Shown here: piece after piece, positions 56,401 to 64,000 of the stretch
Numbering within the stretch: the stretch's first letter is position 1
Layout of the letters: each line of letters starts with the position of its first letter
Origin: Trichoplusia ni
Lineage: Eukaryota; Arthropoda; Insecta; Lepidoptera; Noctuidae
NCBI RefSeq assembly: GCF_003590095.1
Contig: NC_039489.1
Location: 4,154,001 to 4,218,000 of the forward strand
Direction of reading: 5' to 3'
Length of the DNA: 64,000 nucleotides
Translations under genes and position numbers: made by a program
Notes under the pieces: model-generated
Seen by the model: only the letters and a program-made list of their open reading frames with translations
Databases searched by the model: none
Told to the model about the DNA's origin: nothing

Positions 56401-58523
56401 AATAGGGTTACTGGTAGCTGATGTCTGTATTCGAATGATGGAATCGAATTTTGAAACTTTTGGAGTTGCTTGGTATGGGGGAAGTTTCTTTTTGTGTTAA
56501 TTACTCTGCATAAATGTGTTTTATATGGTGTGAATCGATTATTTACTCTTTTTTGGCCTTTACTATGCTATTTTATGCCTGCGTTATTTGCATTTTGGTT
56601 TACAAATCACTGACGTTTCTCAGAGCGCCAACGCTGGCAAAATACTGGTATAATAAAAGACGTTCTGTAACATTTGCAGTTTTCTATATTATTACGATGT
56701 TACATTGTCTATGCTACAGATAAAAAATATTGGGGAGATATTAAAAGGATTGGTCTCGGAATGCAAAAAAAAATGCATTTCGAGATTAAATATATCTGTT
56801 ACCTATAAACAGTAAAAAAAGATATTTTGATCCCGAATAAAAGAGATCCAATGTTTAAAGTTCCTATCTTAGTAATTGTCTGGTATTGGAACAGTGCCCA
56901 ATGAAATAATAGGGGTTGGTTTGACCTCTTTGCATTGAACATATCGTTAACACTCGAAATTGACTTCATTATGTCAAGTCATTATCGAAATAATGACAAA
57001 ATACTTAATTACCGACATGTTCGACAAAGCCATCAATTGAATAATTATTTTGCTTTTATAACATTCAGTTCAGTAATTTTATATTAATTTGCTAGAACAT
57101 GTCTCATTAAAATTGAGGAAACATAACAAGTAACGAAGCTAATTATTAAGAACAATCGGCTTTAAAACCGACTTAAAAAAAGAGATTCTCAATTGGTCTG
57201 TTTTTATTTTTATATTTAATTATTTATTTATTTATTTATGTACACACAACAGACACAGAGTAAAACGCGTAGTAAAACACGCCGCGCTGCATGGACAGAG
57301 AAGGAGAAGGAATAGAAGTCGGTGGAGTGAGGTTGAATTTTTAGACGGGTACTCCTTAAGTCAAAAAGTTGAACGATTTTGTTTTTGTTGTTAATTTGAT
57401 GTTTTTTTTTTTCATTCCTCTTCCTTTCGTGTCACCTTTGACAGAGAGCGGTCTGTTGGTGGACTCTTGGACGCCATCAGGCGTCATCTGCACTAAGTTT
57501 GAATAAAAAAAAATAGGTTTTCCTCGATATTTTAAATTTATATTTTCAAGGGGGACTTTTAGTCATAGTTGCGGGAACGTGCATCGAAAATATACATATT
57601 ATGTAATATTTAGAGTATTATTAATCGACGTCGAAATAAAATCTACCTGCATAGTTGGGTACACGCACCAGTTTTTGCATTAGAACTTAAACTTTAGTGT
57701 GCATTAAATTATTATTAGGTGTTCAGGGACTTTGTTACGAGAACATTGAACATGACTGTACAAACTTTCGTCGTAACTGTACCGCCTAATTAACATTGCA
57801 TTAAGTTTCCAAAATCTTGGCTGGATTATGCAACCCGCTGGAATATTCATAAAATGACTTCAACTTGTTATGTGGTGTTAGCAGTAATTATGTTGGAATA
57901 TGTTGAAGGTTGTTTTAAGCTTTAATTATAAATTTAGTTGTCGGTTGAGGTCAAATACTTGTAAGTTGTAATTGAAGTTAAATCAATGGATTGGAATAGT
58001 TTATTTACTTACTTAGGTCATTTACTTAGAAAAAATGCTTATAGTAAATCTGAATTGTAGAGCTAAAGTCTAAAATTACTTTAGCATTTTTTCAAATTTT
58101 AGCTTCACCTGTTTAGTTTGAGATGCACTATAATTATTGTGATCGTAGTCTGTAAAAAGCATCAAAAATATAGACAGTAACAGGTACAAATAAAGTATAA
58201 TTTAAAATTTCTTTGTGTCCAGAATATTCAGATTATTTGATTAATTATTATTATCACTTATTTGCATACCTATAATTTAAATTATGTATACATACAGTTG
58301 GTCAGTGTAATGAAATGAACACCATTTATAATACACAAGCATGCCAATTACGCACATATCTTTCTCCGAAAACGTGACGTGAAGTTTTTATGCATAACGA
58401 AAACTGATATACGCATCTGCGGTTTATAATATTAGTATCCATAGCAAAACCACGCTAGAGTTACGTTACGTAAGTGAAGTAACCCGACGCCATTTTAATT
58501 CATTCCCTGTCGGTGCCCAGTCG
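53463..58523. other. No gene recognised
   Basis: AT-rich with scattered short frames (53325-53618, 55441-55726, 56018-56224 minus, 56514-56723), none with a known domain. A (TTTA)n run is at 57219-57240. A less AT-rich stretch at 57250-57350 (ACGCGTAGTAAAACACGCCG ...) and GACGCCATCAGGCGTC at 57471-57486 are the only distinct signals. A TGACGTCA is at 54740-54747. Confidence 0.4.
57219..57240. repeat. (TTTA)n microsatellite
   Basis: About five tandem TTTA/ATTT units ending at 57240; a common tail type for retroposons, but no element was recognised on either side. Confidence 0.8.
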
Positions 58524-58632
58524 CCTACTACCACTGCGAAAATATAGCACTCTTGTTGAAGCGAGATAGAGCATAACAAAATGTAGAGCCAAGTCTCGCT
58601 CTCACAACTGCGACAGTCTTCAAGAGGCGTGG
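58524..58632. mobile_element. Family H hairpin MITE, copy 5
   Basis: Left outer arm CCTACTACCACT (58524-58535) and right CAAGAGGCGTGG. Inner arms TTGAAGCGAGATAGAGC and TCTCGCTCTCACAA with the family's CGACAGTCTTC before the right end. The minus-strand frame 58466-58675 overlaps it and is a shadow. Confidence 0.6.
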
Positions 58633-60874
58633 GTCGACCACTATGACAAACATGCTTTGCAAATGTTTGTTCCAAGTGTGTTCGCTTGATTTGTGTGCCG
58701 GTTGGAATTCTAACGCTGGACCACGAATGTGAGATGTTTGCTTATTGGCTTACGTCATCGTGTGTTAGCGGCAATTGTATTCGGGGAACAACGTTTATTG
58801 TTCGTTGGTAAATTGGAGCATTGGGTGTATTTGAATGCGGTTTTTTTAGATAGAAAAAATATATGCTTAATGCGAACAATAAATGCGGTCTAAAAAACGC
58901 AATAAGACCTTAAACCTACACAATATTGAATTAACAACAAAAACATACAAATGACTTCAAATAAATAAATAAAATGAGCTGAACTTAATAAAATAATGAA
59001 AAAGCAAAATCGGTTCATCGAGTCCGAATTTCTGTTTAAGAAAACATAAAAAGCACAGACGTATTAAAACTCTCCTTCTAGTGGGAGGCGCTTGAAAAAT
59101 AGAGTCGAACATTTTGCTAAAAATAACAGTTTTGATTCATCTGCGTAATTTGTAAATTGTGAAAACAATATCACTATCAAAACTGTAACTTGTTCGTTCA
59201 AAATCGAAGGAATCCTACACCAAACAATAAAATCCTATCCTAGCAACCTAAACGCTTAAAATATCGTCATTATTTAGGCAACTAATGCGGGTTCTACGCC
59301 AATTTGAGTCGCAAACGCTGCGGTTAGAAATGTGTGATAATCACTTTACATTAATTAGGCAAGTTAATGAGGAAATTAGGTGTTTTCTTTATGTGAAGAT
59401 TGTGAACCGCTGAACTAATACATCCTAAGCAAATAAGTACTTAACGCTTTAAATAAATGTCGTGTTTGAGGAAAGAATTTATTTTTGTACTAATTTGTGA
59501 GTGTTAAAATAATTACACCACACATTAATATCCCAAGGCTGACCGTCAAACGCTTTCTATGTAGATCAGGATTAGAAATTAATAACCTAGCTAAGCTAAC
59601 TAGCTTACTAATTTCAACGTGTGTAATTGTACTTAATGCAATTAATGTCAAATTCTTAGTTTGACTTTTTTCCATGTAGAGACAGATAAAACATTGATCA
59701 CTCACTGCTGGTATTAGGTCTCATTTATTAAATTACTAGTGGCGCCTTATACAGTCACCTGCGTACTTTCCATTCTCGTGGGAATATAGAGATTAAATAT
59801 TGAGTATGTTTATTTCTGATAATGTAGCTGTCGTGTAAGACTTATTTTAGCTTACTTATTTAAGACTTATTATATTCGTATTTATGTTGCAAAACTAAGT
59901 TCACAGATATTGATGAATTCTCGCCTTTTTTAGGTAAAAGCATTTCCTCAGAAAATTCAAAGTCACTACTAGTTTGGGTTCTACTGCACAACGTAAATCT
60001 GAATTTCCCTAATAAATTACTGTGTAGATAGTAAGTAATTGAAACCCGTTCACCGAGACCCAATTCTTTAATATAATCAATCTTACAAACTAGAAAGTTT
60101 TCTCAAACTTACGCTCGTTAACTGGGCAACTTCCAGAATTTGTGGTTTTAGTTCTGGTCTCAACGAAACGTCTAAATGTAACCTTATGGTGAAAAATTAT
60201 CCTAACCAGCCCCAAGTTACTAATAAGTAGTTAAAAAAAATAGTATTGTAAATTATTTTCGCACGCATCCTGCATTACTGGTATTGTATGGAAAACACTT
60301 TTTTTAGTCAGTCAAGAAAAGAAATCGAGTGTCAAAGCTACAAACCAGTACACTTAAACTGTGGACTTCGCCTTTAAAACAAACCCGATTGAAAAATCAA
60401 CTCAAAAAACTATCAAAAGCTTTGCTAAATGAACATACATAAATCAAAGCACAATAGAAATAAAAAATGTAAAGTATCTATTAAGTTTATTAAGATTTTA
60501 CTAAATTGACAATTACGTGAAGTTACTAAAACATAATGTAAAAATGCTCTTATTATTTTAATTCTAAGAATTATTCAAATCTGTTTTATACTCAGATCAC
60601 GTATATTATCTAGTTTTAATACACTTAGTAGTGATCGTCTTAAATTTCATTAACGTTCAAGAGAGTTCAACCTAAGCGTTAATATTCATACGCCACTTGT
60701 CTAGAAACTCTATGTTTTTCTTTTATAGCCAGATTAGCATGGAAATCATGAAAATCCACGTAACATCTTTCGAGTACATCTTTGGCGCACACCCAAGGTT
60801 CAACGTGTAAGCATCCAATATGGAAATCGTATTCAAATTCCTAGACTTGATCAAATTACTCCACTTTGTTACAG
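58633..60874. other. No gene seen
   Basis: AT-rich upstream sequence. Frames at 59490-59705 and 59860-60063 (minus) have no recognisable domain. ACTCCACTTTGTTACAG ending at 60874 is a fair splice acceptor. Confidence 0.4.
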
Positions 60875-61150
60875 GAGACCTGAAACGTGGCAGAACCCGC
60901 AACGGATACTTAGACCCTCGAGCGTCTTGCGAAAGATTATCGAGAGAATCGATTATCGAGAATCGAGAGACTTTGCTGATTCGATTGTCAATGAAACCCA
61001 ATTGAAAGTGGCGAACATGAAACTGTTACAAAAAGATAAGTAAGTGGTTAATATGTGAGTGTTGTGGCTATGACTACTGAAGACACTGTCAATGTGGATT
61101 ATAAATAAAATGTACGGTGCGTCAAAGTTGCCAGTGGAGAAATATCAACA
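60875..61150 (+). promoter_or_regulatory. Candidate 5' leader or promoter region of the signal-peptide exon
   Basis: This stretch is less AT-rich than its surroundings. It begins after a possible acceptor (60871-60874) and contains several TATCGAGA/ATCGAGAG motifs around 60938-60971, related to the TATCGATA element of insect housekeeping promoters. A donor-like GATAA|GTAAGTGG lies near 61038-61045. Several ATGs precede the one at 61151, so either it is partly spliced out or transcription starts close to the coding ATG. No clear initiator was found. Confidence 0.3.
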
Positions 61151-61208
61151 ATGATCAAGATGACAACTCTACACTCAGTGTTCGTTTGCATAGCACTGCA
61201 TTTCATTG
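61151..61208 (+). CDS. First coding exon of a secreted or membrane protein (signal peptide)
   Basis: ATG at 61151 in good context (TCAACAATGA) opens 19 codons plus one base: MIKMTTLHSVFVCIALHFI, then G|GTAAGTG, a consensus donor with GT at 61209-61210. The peptide has a short N-terminal part with one Lys and a hydrophobic core (SVFVCIALHFI), the layout of a signal peptide. Cleavage would fall in the next exon. A phase-1 intron right after the signal peptide is common in genes for extracellular proteins with phase-1 domain exons, such as the immunoglobulin superfamily, but nothing here identifies the family. I could not find the next exon before 64000, so the intron is at least 2.8 kb. A short frame like this can arise by chance; the combination of context, hydrophobicity and donor makes it credible. 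Confidence 0.45.
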
Positions 61209-64000
61209 GTAAGTGAATATTAAAATTTCTTGGAATAGATCCAAATGCTTATAGAATTTTACCTGAAAATGTTCCAAACCAAATAATAGGAAATGTGTGA
61301 ATTGTTAAATATTTTGTTACTAAACGAATTGGAGCATTAAAATTGTATTATATTATTTAAACTATTCATGCCGTATTTAATTATAATTTGGCATGAATTG
61401 TTTTCTTTCATTTAAATGCAAACAGTTCAAATAAAACAGTTTTAATGATGGTCGGGTTATTTATGTAATTCGATACATTTTTTAACGGAAGCATACGAAG
61501 CGAATTATATAAATGATATTATTTCCAAACACAATTTAGGTAATTGATTCCAGGACTGAAGCTATCTCATCAACATATTACAACCACATATATTATGTAG
61601 CTACTAATGTCGGAATGGCTACAAAGCGCTTACTATCATCTTAAACTGTTACCATTGAGGAAAGCTACACGCCGCTACGCGCTACGATGCGCTACGGTTC
61701 GCGTAGCGGCATCTCAGTTCCACAATACCAGTACTCTTGATATAAGAGCTCGTGTTACAAGTGCAGATCTCCTTTGAGATAAGAGATTGCAGTCAAAGAG
61801 GGTATTCAGATATAACTTATGCAATACATTACTATTGTATAGATCGGATCGATAACTGGCTCGGTATCTGTAATGAATGTATAAATGTATGCATGAGATG
61901 TTTTGGTAGTATGCACGGTACACTTTAAAGTTTATATAAAAAGCTACTGAATATAAAAGGATACTGAATTGAACTTATCAAAAGTGATGAAAATACATAA
62001 CATTATGCTCAAAATCATTAAAAGTCAAAAAAACTGTTACATACTATAAAAAAATCATACAGCTTTTCCTACTTTGGCAAATATGATTTCTTAGAAAACA
62101 TTAGGGGAACCTAAATTAAGGCTTACAAACTATGAGAAACAAAATATGAATGTCTTTTTGATTTTCAAATGTCACCATCCTAAAAGTGAAGTCAAAATGA
62201 TATTTCAAGTTACATACAGAACATTTTATATCTAAACGGAATACGTGCTCAAGTGTCCGACGAAAATTCCATTACCTCAATGTGTTTCGAAGATTTCCGA
62301 CGTCTTCTAAAGGGTTATACAATGTCTTTCTAAAGAAAAAGTCTCCTACAAACGTCATATATACATCATTATTCTTACTGGAAAAATGCACTAAGTCATT
62401 AAATTAGTTTACACTAATCGTTCTAGTGAATAAGTTATATAGTAATATAACTAAGTAAGCCTGATAATTAAGTTATATAGTATAAAAAAATGTTTTTTAA
62501 ATTTATTATTACCATAACATTGACTGCTTTCGTATAGTCACGATTAAGCTATGTATCTACATTGACTACTATTTCATCCCAATACTATCCAATGTCCCAT
62601 TTTGCAACATGATAGCCAGATCCACTTCACCCATACCATGCAAGTTGAATGGGAGACGATAATTTTAGCATGCTGCCAATATTGTGAACGGAGTTACAGA
62701 ATTATACATATTTTTTCTAAATTTTGTAGTATGTTCTACTGCCTTTTTTCTTTAATAAATTTAAATTTAGTGTAAATGGCCACAAGAAATAATTGTTTTA
62801 ACGCATCATGCGATATGACGAGAGACATGACGTGACGCTGTAGGCAGCATATTTCATTTGTAAGAGAGCACTTCCCATCTTTCAACATTGTTAGCATTTG
62901 CCACAAGATTTTCGGTGTCTCATTATTGTGTAGTATTCGTTTGTTCGGCCTTGTTTACTCATTTTTCTTAACATTCTTTTGCAAAGTCCCTCGGGCTTCC
63001 CTTAAATTAAGATATCTCAAAGTATTTATATTTCTTACAAGTTTCTTGTTCACAATATTTACTGATTTAGATTAATGATCCCTCAATTAGTTTATTTCCT
63101 GTCGATTTTCATTTCATTTATTTGGGTTTTTTCTTCATTAAGTTTGATTGTTCTTGTATCTCTTTGTAAGTAAGAATCTCAGTTTTAAATCGTAGCATGC
63201 ATTTCAATACATTCAATGTCTCTCAATTTAGTCGTTATATACTATTAATAAGTTAGCCAATATATTGACTAAAACGAGCTGAGTTCTGCGTATCAAACAA
63301 TAGTAAGAGAAAACAATCTTTTCATTCATTTCCATCTTTTTTATTAACACGAGTTTCCATGAAATTATTAATATAAACCCGTTGTTATGGAGAGAGGCCT
63401 GTAGCTTATTAACCGAAAAATGGTTTTAACCTTTACCCCTCATAATCCGATTAGAACTCCATTCAATATGTTGCCATGACAACTGTATAAATAACTTTGT
63501 AAGAGGTACTTGATGAAAGAAGTATTTACATAAATTAATTTACCTGTGGAGGTATTTGATATATTTTTCTTTTAATTTTCTGTCCGGAATCCATCGAAGT
63601 TAAATCGTTTTCATTCTCTTCGACTGAGTCACAAAAAAATCAATATCAAAAAAATTAAAGTATGTAAGTAAGTAATTAAGTGTCCCAAACCTAAAATACT
63701 ACTTCATTTTATCCCACACTACGTCTCTAAAACGTTTTCATCTTCAGAATACCAAATATTAACGTCACAATATTTCTCCCCACATAATAAATAAAGTTTT
63801 TGCCCAATAACAGCTGTGTATCATTTCGCGCAAATTGTAAATGTCAGGCAAGGAAATGGATCACCATTCTTGTCGATGACAGGTCAACAACCTGTTACCA
63901 TATGCATCATCTGGGTACAATATGGTCTCTCAGTAAACCGTTATGCCTTTAAATCTTTCGATATTTATTTCATAATATAATATAAATTATGAGGGAAGTA
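61209..64000. other. Probable intron sequence, no further exon seen
   Basis: AT-rich, with no frame that has a recognisable domain; the minus-strand frame 61714-61923 is chance-sized. It contains the GC-rich hairpin at 61671-61710 and an AT-rich repeated motif AAGTTATATAGTA at 62431-62443 and 62469-62481. Confidence 0.4.
61671..61710. repeat. GC-rich hairpin built from GCTACG units
   Basis: GCCGCTACGCG (61671-61681) and CGCGTAGCGGC (61700-61710) are perfect 11-bp inverted arms. The 18-base loop again contains GCGCTACG. It is an abrupt GC island in very AT-rich DNA. Confidence 0.7.

Noticed and set aside
58325..58443. Helitron-like start (GGATACTAATATTATAAACC on the minus strand)
   Set aside because: The leading TC and the CTAG end are both missing, so an element cannot be delimited.
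1..64000. CRISPR array, prokaryotic operon, integron or phage island
   Set aside because: No regularly spaced repeats, no ribosome-binding sites and no dense coding; splice signals and eukaryotic repeats show nuclear insect DNA.

Overview
The window looks like nuclear DNA of a moth or butterfly (Lepidoptera). It is AT-rich and almost free of long open frames. It is scattered with short repeats of types I know from lepidopteran genomes: tRNA-derived SINEs with intact A and B boxes, TC...CTAG Helitron-like elements, RTE-type LINE 3' ends ending in trinucleotide runs, and an abundant family ending in a box like GAGTTCGACTCGC before a T-rich tail. This assignment rests on recognising repeat families from memory, with no database search.

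Very little of the 64 kb is coding. Three places have gene structure I can defend. (1) At the left edge, minus strand, is the first exon of a zeste-like Myb/SANT DNA-binding protein with a TAG stop inside the domain and an intact splice donor. (2) At about 11.7-11.95 kb, plus strand, is a candidate promoter and first exon: an insect-type initiator, a leader richer in GC than its surroundings, and an ATG placed immediately before a consensus GTAAGT donor. (3) At 61151-61208, plus strand, is a 58-nt coding exon for a signal-peptide-like N terminus, interrupted in phase 1 by GTAAGTG. The DNA between (2) and (3) looks like long intron or intergenic sequence. Whether they belong to one gene cannot be decided from the sequence alone. 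Most other open frames are ordinary chance frames; a few are listed at low confidence.

The repeats fall into families with several copies each. Family T is a TTAA-flanked terminal-inverted-repeat MITE: full copies at 3.5 and 52.9 kb, partial ones at 5.6, 17.3, 20.2/20.7 and 45 kb; the 20 kb copy is split by a LINE fragment. Family H is a hairpin MITE with two nested inverted pairs (9.7, 39.6, 43.1, 48.6, 49.6, 58.5 kb). Family S has a middle section resembling the 3' half of 5S rRNA (5.0, 9.0, 14.5, 22.0, 28.0, 52.3 kb). There are two tRNA-derived SINE families: a class-II tRNA-like one (27.1, 41.1, 42.8, 44.5, 48.3, 51.1, 51.6, 53.4 kb) and a second one (34.8, 49.0 kb). Helitron-like elements lie at 4.5, 27.7 and 41.7 kb. 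A nested fold-back lies at 38.2-38.5 kb, with an inverted relative of its core at 37.2 kb.

I found no clearly new multi-gene system. The items most worth a second look are a compact hairpin with perfect 21-bp arms at 31883-31943, the 5S-like box in family S, the LINE-in-MITE nesting at 20.2-20.7 kb, the fold-back pair at 37-38 kb, and an apparent excess of TGACGTCA palindromes.
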